Shown here piece after piece: positions 9,742 through 18,129 of a stretch of DNA of 33,838 nt. The position numbers and the translations under genes are program-made. The notes below the pieces were generated by a model. It searched no databases, was not told where the DNA came from, and worked only from the letters and a program-made list of their open reading frames with translations. The stretch comes from an uncultured Pirellulaceae bacterium (GTDB lineage Bacteria > Planctomycetota > Planctomycetia > Pirellulales > Pirellulaceae), in the NCBI GenBank assembly GCA_938040995.1, contig CALHZT010000270.1, positions 1 to 33,838 on the forward strand, read 5' to 3'. The stretch's first letter is position 1; each line of letters opens with the position of its first letter.

Positions 9742-11208
9742 TTAGGCAATGATGGTGTGAATGGGTTGCGCGCCTTCGACGCCAACCAGCTTTTGGTCAA
9801 GCCCACCATAGAAATAAGTCAGCGCGTTTGGATCGAGCCCAAGCAAATGCAGGATGGTCGCGTGAAGTCGTTTGACGTGGAATCGGTCTTCTACGGCGCG
9901 ACTTCCGAGCTCGTCCGTTTTGCCAGCACTAACGCCGCCTTTGACGCCTCCGCCGGCCATCCACATGGTGAATCCGTACGAATTGTGGTCGCGTCCGGTG
10001 CCTTTTTCGTACTCGGCAGTCGGTTGACGCCCAAACTCGCCACCCCAGACAACCAGTGTCTCGTCAAGCATTCCGCGTCGTTTCAGGTCTTTGAGTAGTC
10101 CGGCGATCGGTTTGTCGGTCTCACCCGCGTGCATGTTGTGATTCGTGGCGAGATCGGCATGGGCATCCCAGCTGGCATCGTTGTGGTTGCCGCCGGAGTA
10201 AATTTGCACGAAGCGAACGCCGCGCTCGACCAGTCGCCTTGCCAGCAGACACTGACGACCGAATGGTTCGGTCTTTTTCTCATCCAGACCGTAGAGTGAT
10301 AGCGTCTCTTCGCTTTCCCGGGAAAGATCGACGGCTTCCGGAGCCGCCGACTGCATGCGATAGGCGAGTTCATAGCTGGCGATTCTCGCCGCAAGTGCTG
10401 AGTTATCTACGCGTGTGGCAAAGTGCTGGTCGTTGTACTGTTTGAGAGTGCGAAGCAGTTTGCGCTGCGCGCTGTCGGATAGCGACTGGGGCCGTTCGAG
10501 GTCGAGAATCGGTGTTCCCTGGGAACGCAGTTGGGTTGCCTGGTAAGCCGCTGGCATGAACCCGCTGCTCCAGTTCTTGGGGCCGCTGATCGGGCCGCCG
10601 CGTGGATCGAGCATCACGACGAACCCGGGCAAATCAGAATTTTCTGTGCCAAGTCCGTAGTTGACCCACGAACCGAGGCAGGGGCTGCCGCTCAACAACC
10701 GCCCCGAGTTCATCATGAACATCGCCGAGCCGTGGATTGGCGATTCCGCCGTCATCGAATGCAGGAACGCGATGTCGTCCACGCATTCGCCAACGTGCGG
10801 AAACAGGTCAGAAACCCACTTGCCACATTCACCGTACTGTTTGAATTTCCATCGCGGTTCGACAATTCTTCCTTTGCTCTTGTGGCCGCCGCGACCGAAC
10901 GTTTTGACGTCGATCGTTTTGTTATCCATGCCGACCATGTCCGGTTTGTAGTCGAACGTGTCGATGTGACTCGGCCCGCCATACATGTAGAGAAAGATGA
11001 CGTTCTTCGCCTTCGCCGGGTAGTGTGATTGCTTTGTCGTCAGCGGATTGGCAATCGGCGTCACGCTATCCGCGGCGACGGCTTGGTTGCCAAGAAAGCC
11101 GTCCGCGCCGAGCATTGCCGCCATGGCCGTTCCGGTAAATCCGGCTCCCGACTCCCAAAGGAATTGGCGGCGAGTTCGTCCGCAAAACTGGTTTCGTGGC
11201 GAGTTCAT
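9742..11208 (-). CDS. DUF1501 domain protein, Tat-exported
   Basis: The 488-residue protein opens with a twin-arginine signal (RTRRQFLWESG, then a small-residue hydrophobic run to AVAA near residue 46). This predicts export of a folded protein to the periplasm. The body is a typical DUF1501 protein with a sulfatase/phosphatase-like fold: YMYGGPSHIDTFDYKPD near residue 74, FLHSMTAESPIHGSA, GWSS-type loops, VVWGGEFGRQPT, and GRDHNSYGFTMWMAGGGVKGG towards the end. GGAGC lies 8 bases before the ATG. It sits 186 bp downstream of the DUF1549/DUF1553 gene on the same strand. That pairing is characteristic of planctomycetes, where many copies occur per genome. The substrate is unknown; an envelope role, perhaps in polymer breakdown, is inferred from the Tat signal and the cytochrome-bearing partner. 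Confidence 0.9.
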   Translation of the reverse strand: MNSPRNQFCGRTRRQFLWESGAGFTGTAMAAMLGADGFLGNQAVAADSVTPIANPLTTKQSHYPAKAKNVIFLYMYGGPSHIDTFDYKPDMVGMDNKTIDVKTFGRGGHKSKGRIVEPRWKFKQYGECGKWVSDLFPHVGECVDDIAFLHSMTAESPIHGSAMFMMNSGRLLSGSPCLGSWVNYGLGTENSDLPGFVVMLDPRGGPISGPKNWSSGFMPAAYQATQLRSQGTPILDLERPQSLSDSAQRKLLRTLKQYNDQHFATRVDNSALAARIASYELAYRMQSAAPEAVDLSRESEETLSLYGLDEKKTEPFGRQCLLARRLVERGVRFVQIYSGGNHNDASWDAHADLATNHNMHAGETDKPIAGLLKDLKRRGMLDETLVVWGGEFGRQPTAEYEKGTGRDHNSYGFTMWMAGGGVKGGVSAGKTDELGSRAVEDRFHVKRLHATILHLLGLDPNALTYFYGGLDQKLVGVEGAQPIHTIIA

Positions 11209-11300
11209 CGTTTATTGCTCCACAAATTCTCACAAGTAGCACGTCGCTGTTCGTAATACTGCCTTCAGGCCAATACTACTCAAACGATTTGAATTCACAG

Positions 11301-11379
11301 GTAGTGGATCTTGTTAAAGATCCCTCACTCGTCCGCGAAAAACGCTGTTGCTGCAAGGATCTTTAACAAGATCCACTAC
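11301..11379. repeat. Perfect 23-bp inverted repeat between PSD1 and DUF1501 genes
   Basis: Arms at 11301-11323 and 11357-11379 are exact reverse complements over 23 bases, with a 33-base loop. Each arm is itself a hairpin (GGATCTT, 4-base loop, AAGATCC). The repeat lies 16 bases past the stop of the upstream gene and 93 bases before the DUF1501 start, so it could act as a partial terminator or RNA-stability element. A degenerate relative may lie at 32028-32053 (shared GGATCTTT and CTACT). Confidence 0.85.
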
Positions 11380-11394
11380 TGACTATTTTTAAAG

Positions 11395-13953
11395 TTAGTC
11401 GACATAAACGAACTCATTCATGTTCAGCGCAACGACGCAGAACGAATGTAACGCCGCGTCCCTCGACAATCCGTCCTCTTTCATCAGTTCATTAATCATC
11501 TGCACGCCGATCCGGATCTCTGCCGCGTCGGGATCTCGCTGCAACACGCGACGAAGGCAATAGGCGACTTTATCCGGAAACGTTTCTGATGTGTTTGCGT
11601 CGACAAGCTCTTTCATCCTGCTGGCTTGCTCGCGAAGGTAAGGCCCATTCATCATCGACAGCGCCTGCGTCGGCTGCGTGGTCGTGAAACGCACCGGGCA
11701 GGTAAAGTCGGTGTCGGCTCCATCGAAACTCGCGATGAGCGGAGTCACCAGGGATCGCTTGACGAAAATGTACACGCTCCGTCTCGCGGCATCGTCGGGC
11801 GACGAATGGCCCCAACCCTCACCCGGTCGCGACTGGCCAGCCAGAACTTCGGCTGGAATTTTCGGGTAGATACTGGGGCCACCCATCTTGCGGTTCAGTC
11901 GGTCATTGACGAACAGGATTGAGTCGCGTAACTCTTCGGCAGTCAGCCTCCGCATGTTGAATCGCCAGAGCAACTTGTTGGTCGGATCCATCGCCAACGC
12001 TTCGTCATTTCCTGCGGACGACATCTGGTAAGTCGCCGAGTTCATGATTCGCCTGTGGAGGTCTTTCAGCCGCCAGCCGTTATCCATTAGCTCGACGGCC
12101 AGCCAGTCAAGAAGCTGTGGATGAGTCGGCGCGTTGCCCTCAAGCCCAAAGTTGTTCGGCGACGTAACCAGCCCACGTCCAAAGTGATACTGCCAGACGC
12201 GATTCACCCAGACGCGTGCGGTTAGCGGATTCTCGCGGCTGGTGATCCAGTCGGCGAGCGCCGTCCGTCTGCCTGACGTCCTGCCGTTGGCTGGATCGTG
12301 GATCTCGGGTTTCGGTTGATCAAGAATCCGCGGAAAGTGCGGCTGGACCGGATCGCCTGGTGCATGTGGGTTGCCGCGAATCAGGACATGCATTTTGCGT
12401 GGCGTCGAGCCGACTTCGGTGACGGCCAGCGTCTTTTTCGGCCGACTTGGAGAGGCATCTCGCAGTCGATTTCGTTCCTCTTTCGCGTTTTTGTAACTTT
12501 TCAGTTCGTCGGGTGTGAAAATTTTCGGCGAGTGTTTCTCGACGATGCTCAAACGGTTCTGGTCGTACTTGAAATCATCACGAACACCGCCGGGCAGCCG
12601 TTTTTCGTACTCGCGTTCGAGATGGTGAATGTGATCATTGAGTTTGCGCAGCGTCCGTTCAAATTCGTGAAATGATTCTTCTTCCTGTTCTGATTTTTCT
12701 CGCGGCCCAAGCAGAACCTGGGAATACTTCAGGTCACGCCCCCGGTTCGGACCGCCGTAACGCGTAACGCCCGCGAAGAAGCCAAGCATACTGTAGTAGT
12801 CGTCCTGCGAGATTGGATCGAGCTTGTGGTCGTGACACCGGGCGCAGTTGATCGTTAAACCGAGCATCGACTGGCAAGTCGTCGTAAGAATGTCATCCAG
12901 ATCGTCGTACAGTGCCTGATCCGCATCGACTGGTTCGTCATCCCATGAACCCAGTCGGTAGAAACCCGTCGCGATCAGCTGCTCATCCGTATGATCCGGA
13001 ATCTCGTCCCCCGCAAGTTGTTCACGCAAGAACTCATCGTACGGCTTGTCCTTGTTGAAACTTTCAATCACATAGTCGCGATATCGCCAGGCATTCGGTT
13101 TGGTTGCATCACGTTCGTAGCTGTTCGTCTCCGCAAAACGGACGAGATCCAGCCAGTGACGCCCCCATTTTTCTCCGTAGTGAGGTGATGCCAACAGCCG
13201 GTTAATCAAACGGGCCCAGGCGTTGGGAGAATCGTCGGCGACATACTCGGCGACTTGATCTGCAGTCGGTGGTAAGCCGGTTAAATCGTAGTATGCGCGA
13301 CGAATCAGGGTCTGACGCGATGCCCGTTGATTGGGTTGCAAGCCTGCTTCGTTCAGCCGGCGAAGTATAAAGCGATCAACCGGGTCACGGATCCACGGAT
13401 TGTCGACCGCCGGTACTGCTGGTCGTTCTGGTTTGTTGAAGGACCAGAATCGGCGCGTCTCTTCATTGACCGTCGGTGGTACGATATGTGATTCTTCTTT
13501 GCTCGCAACGGCTTTGATTCGCTGATCCTTTGGCCATGGAACGCCGGCTGAAACCCAGGCGGTAAGCTTATCGATTGATTCCTGAGGAAGCTGGCCGATC
13601 GGTGGCATCTCGTACGATTCGTAGTTGACCGCAGCGATCAGCAGACTCTTTGCCACGTGCTCAAGATCAACCGCCGAACCAGAATCGCCACCCTTCAGTA
13701 GCGACTTGCGATCTGTCAGGCGCAGTCCGCCTTTGGCTTTGTCTCCGCTGTGGCATTTCACACAATGCTGTTCAAGTAGAGGTCGCACTTCGGTGGCGAA
13801 GTAATCTTCGGCGAGTTCGCCGGCACAAACGGAAGCAATATTGGTCCAGCAAGTCACCATGGCGAAGCCAACAGCGATCGTGACAATTGAATTCACGCTC
13901 GCCCGCAAGCGGGAGAAATATGCTCGACGAAAAAGAGAGTCGCAAAGGGGCAT
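11395..13953 (-). CDS. Planctomycete cytochrome c / DUF1549 / DUF1553 protein
   Basis: This 852-residue exported protein has a hydrophobic signal segment (about residues 20-42, IVTIAVGFAMVTC) ending near CAGELAEDYF. The PSCyt1 domain follows, with heme-c motif CVKCH near residue 62 and KGGLRLTDRKSLLKGG. DUF1549 (PSCyt2) spans about 170-400, with DPVDRFILRRL, DLTGLPPT, HYGEKWGRHWLDLVRF and a second CxxCH (CARCH). DUF1553 (PSD1) follows after about residue 540, with ARVWVNRVWQYHFGRGLV and NSATYQMS. GAGGTG lies 7 bases before the ATG. The DUF1501 gene follows on the same strand. The two CxxCH motifs imply covalent heme and periplasmic redox chemistry. The reaction is not known for this family. 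Confidence 0.93.
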   Translation of the reverse strand: MPLCDSLFRRAYFSRLRASVNSIVTIAVGFAMVTCWTNIASVCAGELAEDYFATEVRPLLEQHCVKCHSGDKAKGGLRLTDRKSLLKGGDSGSAVDLEHVAKSLLIAAVNYESYEMPPIGQLPQESIDKLTAWVSAGVPWPKDQRIKAVASKEESHIVPPTVNEETRRFWSFNKPERPAVPAVDNPWIRDPVDRFILRRLNEAGLQPNQRASRQTLIRRAYYDLTGLPPTADQVAEYVADDSPNAWARLINRLLASPHYGEKWGRHWLDLVRFAETNSYERDATKPNAWRYRDYVIESFNKDKPYDEFLREQLAGDEIPDHTDEQLIATGFYRLGSWDDEPVDADQALYDDLDDILTTTCQSMLGLTINCARCHDHKLDPISQDDYYSMLGFFAGVTRYGGPNRGRDLKYSQVLLGPREKSEQEEESFHEFERTLRKLNDHIHHLEREYEKRLPGGVRDDFKYDQNRLSIVEKHSPKIFTPDELKSYKNAKEERNRLRDASPSRPKKTLAVTEVGSTPRKMHVLIRGNPHAPGDPVQPHFPRILDQPKPEIHDPANGRTSGRRTALADWITSRENPLTARVWVNRVWQYHFGRGLVTSPNNFGLEGNAPTHPQLLDWLAVELMDNGWRLKDLHRRIMNSATYQMSSAGNDEALAMDPTNKLLWRFNMRRLTAEELRDSILFVNDRLNRKMGGPSIYPKIPAEVLAGQSRPGEGWGHSSPDDAARRSVYIFVKRSLVTPLIASFDGADTDFTCPVRFTTTQPTQALSMMNGPYLREQASRMKELVDANTSETFPDKVAYCLRRVLQRDPDAAEIRIGVQMINELMKEDGLSRDAALHSFCVVALNMNEFVYVD

Positions 13954-14096
13954 GGTCGATCACCTCGCTTTAGACAAGAGGCTCTCATTCTACCAGCGAT
14001 TCTTGTCATTTCGAGCAGAGGAATGTTCCCCTCGCTGCGAATCGAACTTCCATGATTGCCATCTCTGCACGCCTCCCGCCCGTAGGTGGATCAAAC

Positions 14097-14102
14097 TATA
14101 AT
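14097..14102 (+). promoter_or_regulatory. Candidate -10 box for a leaderless ABC ATPase transcript
   Basis: A perfect TATAAT ends 7 bases before the A of ATG 14109, so transcription would start at or next to the start codon. No convincing -35 hexamer lies 16-18 bases upstream. The gene also lacks a normal ribosome-binding site at useful spacing, which fits a leaderless mRNA and disfavours the upstream ATG at 14052. Confidence 0.4.
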
Positions 14103-14108
14103 TCGGGG

Positions 14109-15107
14109 ATGGCAATTATCGAGCTTGCGGGGCTCACGAAAACTTACCGCGTCTATCAGAAAAAAGAGGGCCTGTCGGCTTCTCTCCGAGGACTCTTTCA
14201 TCGCGAATACCGTGAAGTCGAAGCGGTCCGTGGTATCAATCTTCAAGTTGAACAGGGCGAGTTCGTAGCGTTCCTCGGGCCGAATGGTGCCGGGAAAACC
14301 ACGACGCTCAAGCTGCTATCGGGAGTCATCACGCCGACATCCGGAAACGCGACGGTAATGGGATACGTTCCGTGGGAACGCGACAACAACTACCGCCGTC
14401 GCTTTGCACTGGTAATGGGCCAGAAAAACCAGCTGTGGTGGGACTTGCCGGCGCAGGAATCGTTTCGATTGCACCAGCAGATCTATCGTATTTCTGAAAG
14501 CGACTTTCAAAAGACGATTGATGGCCTCGCTGAACTGTTGGAGGTGCGGGACTTGTTGTCTCAGCCTGTTCGCGAGCTCTCGCTTGGCGAGCGGATGAAA
14601 ATGGAACTCACCGCGGCTTTGCTACACTCGCCGGAAGTGCTGTTCCTTGACGAACCGACCATTGGGCTGGATGTGGTGGCTCAGCACAACATCCAGCAGT
14701 TCCTTCGTGAATATCAGCAGGAGCGGAAAACGACGATCCTGCTAACCAGCCACTATATGAAAGATATTGTGGCGCTATGTCAGCGTGTCGTCATTATTGC
14801 CCAGGGCCAGATCAAGTATGACGGATCGCTGAAGGGGATTATTGACCGTTTCAGTTCCGAAAAAATTGTGTCACTTCAGTTCGAAGACGGAAAGATGCCA
14901 GGCGATTTGGAGAAGTTTGGGCAAGTCGTCGAGTTGGCAGAGCCCAAAGCGAAAATTCGCATCGAACGTGCCCAGGTGGCTCAGGCGCTGAGTTCATTGC
15001 TCGACGGTTACTCGATCGCCGACGTAAGTGTGGAAGATCCGCCGTTGGAAGAAGTCATCGCCGACATGTTCGCGCAGAGCGCTGACGCCGAACCGGTAGG
15101 TCAGTAG
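14109..15107 (+). CDS. ABC transporter ATP-binding protein (ABC-2 exporter type)
   Basis: The 332-residue ATPase has Walker A ([10 protein letters not shown], about residue 57), Q-loop ([13 protein letters not shown]), signature [11 protein letters not shown], Walker B VLFLDEP, D-loop and H-loop (LLTSHYM). A C-terminal extension of about 90 residues follows. It resembles the ATPases that serve ABC-2/DUF990-type permease pairs. Such permeases are present in the same orientation at 21215-22913, but 6.1 kb away, with two antisense RTX genes between. Energising those permeases is therefore a contextual inference. ATG 14109 is preferred to ATG 14052 because the family begins at MAIIEL and a TATAAT box sits directly before it. 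The substrate is unknown. Confidence 0.9.
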   Translation: MAIIELAGLTKTYRVYQKKEGLSASLRGLFHREYREVEAVRGINLQVEQGEFVAFLGPNGAGKTTTLKLLSGVITPTSGNATVMGYVPWERDNNYRRRFALVMGQKNQLWWDLPAQESFRLHQQIYRISESDFQKTIDGLAELLEVRDLLSQPVRELSLGERMKMELTAALLHSPEVLFLDEPTIGLDVVAQHNIQQFLREYQQERKTTILLTSHYMKDIVALCQRVVIIAQGQIKYDGSLKGIIDRFSSEKIVSLQFEDGKMPGDLEKFGQVVELAEPKAKIRIERAQVAQALSSLLDGYSIADVSVEDPPLEEVIADMFAQSADAEPVGQ

Positions 15108-15190
15108 GACATATTCCGTAGGACATGCTGTGCATGCCGCGCTGTGCGTAGGGCATAGCAGCCGCTTGCCTGACCAAGGCCGCTCGCCCC

Positions 15191-15376
15191 AAGCAACCCT
15201 CCTCCGACGCAGTGGTGTCATGCGAGGAACGAGCAGGGCCTACCACGTGTCGCGTGAGGAGGGTCGGAGCCTAAGCGACGGGGAGGAGCGGCCATACGCG
15301 TCGATGTATCGGCAACAGTTCGAGTCCGGTCTGGGCAACGTAAAATCCGCTGCAAAGCCAACTTTACAACACCCCA
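15191..15376 (+). repeat. Structured repeat, copy A
   Basis: This 186-bp segment matches 17693-17878 at 175 of 186 positions, in the same orientation. It contains a nested hairpin: outer arms CCCTCCTC (15197-15204) / GAGGAGGG (15256-15263), inner arms GTGGT (15212-15216) / ACCAC (15242-15246), around a 25-base loop. It begins 84 bp after the ABC ATPase stop and ends 32 bp before the 3' end of the first RTX gene. Further similarity (GCAGCC, TTGCCTGACC near 15159-15175) suggests copy A once extended left but lost part and the left terminal repeat. Small open frames inside it are probably not genes. Confidence 0.9.
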
Positions 15377-15407
15377 GGCACAGCCGGCACAGCCCGACCT
15401 GCGTCCG

Positions 15408-17273
15408 CTAAACAATCGAATGCAAAATGACGTCGAAGATAATCGAATCTTCGCCACCAATACCGGCTCGCGGAAGTCCATTGGGGCCGTATCCAAGATC
15501 CGATGGGATCACGATCCGGCGGCTTCCTCCCACATTCATACCGGCGATTCCCTCTCGAAAGCCCGCAATCACATTTTGTAATGGGAATGTAGCGTTGACG
15601 TTGCTGTCGAAGATCTGGCCATTTGGCAAGTAACCAACGTAACCAACACGCACCGTGGACGAAGTACCCGGACTCGCACCATCACCTGGCTCGAAATCAA
15701 AAACCTCAAGTCCGGTACCGGTCGGAGTCAGCACGGCTCCCTCCGGTAGCTCCGGCAAGCCATCGACCACGATGCCGACGCGAGCCTGACTGGTTTTGCC
15801 ATTCGTGTCTGTGATCTCATAAACGAATGAATCGCGACCGTGCGTTGTCTGGGTGTAAGTGAAATTTCCCTGAGGATCGACCGAAACCGTTCCGTGTGCC
15901 GCCTGTTCGACGACACTGATCTGGGCAATCTGCACACCATTGTTTGGCACGAAATCATTGGTGAGGACGGTTTCGGAAATCGTTTGGGCAATCGGGAGAA
16001 TGTAATCATCATGAGCCGCGTGGACCTGATCACCGACGGCTTCGTTCTGCTGAACATCATTGCCAGTCGAACCAAACGCGTCCCGCCCGTTGGCTCCGGT
16101 GACGACCTCGGCACCGCCCGGATTGTCGCTGTAGGTAGCCCTCGTATCAGTGACTCTTAAAGCGTAGCTCTCATTCGACGTCCACGCGCTTCGCATGGCG
16201 TCCAGGGCAGCGGGATCGCTATCGTTGTTCGTCGTTCCATTGATCAGATAGTCTTCGTTGCCTTCGCCGTAAAGTGATGCTCCCTGGCCGCCGATCAGGA
16301 TGTCCTTGTCATCGCCCCCGAACAGGCTGTCGCCCCCAGCATGAGCAACCAGAACATCAAAACCTCGACCGCCTCGCAGCGTATCGAGTCCACCATTGCC
16401 AAGCAGCGTGTCGGGACCGACACCGCCAAACATCACGTCGCCATCTTCGCCGCCTTCGAGCAAGTCGCCACCTGCATCACCAAACATTGTATCGATGCCC
16501 GCACCGCCATTCAGCTCGTCATCACCATTTCCGCCAACAAGCCGGTCGTCACCGAGTCCACCACTTAGCTGATCCGCGCCACCACCGCCAAGGAGCGTAT
16601 CGTTGCCGGCTTCACCGAGCAATTCATCGTTATCGCCCTCACCAACCACCGTGTCATCGCCGTCACCGCCGAATAGCGTATCTTCGCCAGCGCCGCCGAG
16701 GAGTGTGTCGTTATCGTCACCTCCGTAAACGGTGTCGTTGCCGCCCGAGCCAAAGAGCTGGTCGATACCGCCTTCACCGCGGACTTCGTCATCACCGTCA
16801 TTTCCCTGGATCAGATCGTCGCCGTCGCCGCCAAAGATCGTATCATTCCCACCGCCGGCAAAGACGCGATCATTCCCGCCACCGGCGAAAATCATGTCGT
16901 CACCGCCGTTGGCAAAAACCAGGTCGATCCCCGGGCCACCGAATATTTCATCCGCGACGAACGAACCAAAGATGCGATCGTCGCCTGCGTTACCTTCAAG
17001 AGTCGCCGTGGTCTGCATGCTGGTCGCAACGATCGTGTCATTTCCGTCGCCACCAGTGATCTTGATGGAAGACACCTCGGACTTGGCGAACAGTTGAGGC
17101 GACTGCAGGAAAGGCGCCGAGACCCAGAAGTTGTCTGGAAGTTCCGCAATGATGATCGTGTCGTTGGCTGCCGTACCGCATACCTGAAGCTCACCGTTGA
17201 CGATTGTCGCCGTGCCTGCGGTAAGTACGATTCGTTGTTCCACTGCCTCGAGGGTAAGTCGACGTTTTTTCAT
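15408..17273 (-). CDS. RTX-repeat / Ig-like / FKBP-type prolyl isomerase fusion protein
   Basis: The product is 621 residues. The chosen start (ATG 17273) gives MKKRRLTLEAVEQRIVLTAG, a LEPR-XLL-like N-terminus; the longer frame to 17429 adds 52 unconvincing residues. More than twenty GGxGxDxxx nonapeptides (about 72-338) should form a calcium-binding beta-roll. An Ig/cadherin-like domain (about 422-505, with ANGxFTYT-like motifs) follows. The last 100 residues are an FKBP domain ([44 protein letters not shown]). The active-site Tyr, the Asp of FD and the Tyr of YG are kept, while the usual VIxGW tryptophan is Phe. Secretion and catalysis of prolyl isomerisation outside the cytoplasm are inferred. 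It is a paralogue of the larger gene at 18130-20841. Confidence 0.88.
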   Translation of the reverse strand: MKKRRLTLEAVEQRIVLTAGTATIVNGELQVCGTAANDTIIIAELPDNFWVSAPFLQSPQLFAKSEVSSIKITGGDGNDTIVATSMQTTATLEGNAGDDRIFGSFVADEIFGGPGIDLVFANGGDDMIFAGGGNDRVFAGGGNDTIFGGDGDDLIQGNDGDDEVRGEGGIDQLFGSGGNDTVYGGDDNDTLLGGAGEDTLFGGDGDDTVVGEGDNDELLGEAGNDTLLGGGGADQLSGGLGDDRLVGGNGDDELNGGAGIDTMFGDAGGDLLEGGEDGDVMFGGVGPDTLLGNGGLDTLRGGRGFDVLVAHAGGDSLFGGDDKDILIGGQGASLYGEGNEDYLINGTTNNDSDPAALDAMRSAWTSNESYALRVTDTRATYSDNPGGAEVVTGANGRDAFGSTGNDVQQNEAVGDQVHAAHDDYILPIAQTISETVLTNDFVPNNGVQIAQISVVEQAAHGTVSVDPQGNFTYTQTTHGRDSFVYEITDTNGKTSQARVGIVVDGLPELPEGAVLTPTGTGLEVFDFEPGDGASPGTSSTVRVGYVGYLPNGQIFDSNVNATFPLQNVIAGFREGIAGMNVGGSRRIVIPSDLGYGPNGLPRAGIGGEDSIIFDVILHSIV

Positions 17274-17560
17274 GGTTTGTCCCGTTGAACTGGAGCATCT
17301 CTCATTGCGCAGAAGTGGCCGCAGAGGTGGCGTAAATTTTCGCGAAGGATAGCCGCGAACGGAAATACAGGTCAACGGCTGCGCAGGCGATAGCACAGCA
17401 ACGCTGGCAAGCAAGCGCTTGGAGCGCATTCACCTTTGGTGTAGCGTCATTTCGTCTCTCTCGCCCGGGATTCGCGCCGCCCGAGACGCTACACGTCCGT
17501 CGGACACCGACCAAGCGAAAGGCGAGTGAGAATTTACCAATAAGACATCGGTGGTCGTAG
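17274..17560. other. Upstream region of the first RTX gene
   Basis: No gene is supported here. A perfect 10-bp inverted repeat (GTGTAGCGTC 17439-17448 / GACGCTACAC 17485-17494) could be an operator or cruciform. The promoter of the minus-strand RTX gene should lie here, but no hexamer pair is clear. Confidence 0.45.
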
Positions 17561-17881
17561 CGGTGGGGTGTTGTAAATTCGCTGTTGAGTGGCATTTGTG
17601 CTCACGCCAGATTTATCGCAGCCATTTGCCTGACCTCGCCCGACCGGTGCAGTCAGGAGTCGTTCGCCCAGGGCCCATGGTTGAGCTCACACAAGCAACC
17701 CTCCTCCGACGCAGTGGTGTCATGCGAAGAATGAGCAGGGCATACCACGTGTCGCGAGAGGAGGGTCGGAGCCTAAGCGACGGGGAGGAGCGGCCAGACG
17801 CGTCGATGTATTTGCAACAGTTCATGTCCGTTCTGGGCAACGTAAAATCCGCTGCAAGGCCAACTTTACAACACCCCACCG
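17561..17881. mobile_element. MITE-like element, copy B of the structured repeat
   Basis: The 321-bp segment is bounded by perfect 17-bp terminal inverted repeats (CGGTGGGGTGTTGTAAA at 17561-17577, its complement at 17865-17881). Both ends have TAG next to them (17558-17560 and 17882-17884), a possible 3-bp target duplication. The core 17693-17878 is 94% identical to copy A and holds the same nested hairpin. It has no transposase, so it would be a non-autonomous element. It sits between the two RTX-FKBP genes. The 187-codon frame crossing it (17551-18114) looks incidental. Confidence 0.7.
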
Positions 17882-18080
17882 TAGCGGCTCAAGAACGCAA
17901 GTTGGCAAATTATTCTCCGCCGCTCGCCTTGGTAGAGAGGCCTTGGTTGAGAGATAAGGCTCGCAGATTGTTCCGCATTCCAAATCGCGAGATCCGTGAG
18001 GCCGGCGGCTTTGGCAGAGTTTCCAGAGTGGCTCAAGCAGGAGTGAGCCCGGCGATACGCTGGATGAAGCAGCCCGAATG

Positions 18081-18111
18081 CGGCGAGCCATCACCTCGTG
18101 TTGGCTCGCCG
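18081..18111 (-). terminator. Possible terminator hairpin after the larger RTX gene
   Basis: A 9-bp perfect stem (CGGCGAGCC / GGCTCGCCG) with a 13-base loop lies 19 bases beyond the stop codon on the minus strand. No T-run follows, so intrinsic termination is uncertain. Confidence 0.35.
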
Positions 18112-18129
18112 TGATTGCACGGTGTCGGA

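Noticed and set aside
15130-15411. A 93-codon plus-strand frame, with a similar one at 17551-18114
   Set aside because: Both lie inside repeat copies A and B. The shared protein sequence simply reflects the 94% identical DNA, and the differences do not favour silent sites.
16274-17059. A 261-codon plus-strand frame rich in His and Arg
   Set aside because: It is antisense to the Gly/Asp-rich RTX repeats. Its odd composition is the mirror of GGxGxDxxx codons, and it has no start signals.
16330-17060. Short periodic DNA repeats resembling a CRISPR array
   Set aside because: The period comes from coding RTX nonapeptides (27 bp), with no spacers and an intact reading frame. The same applies at 19800-20580.
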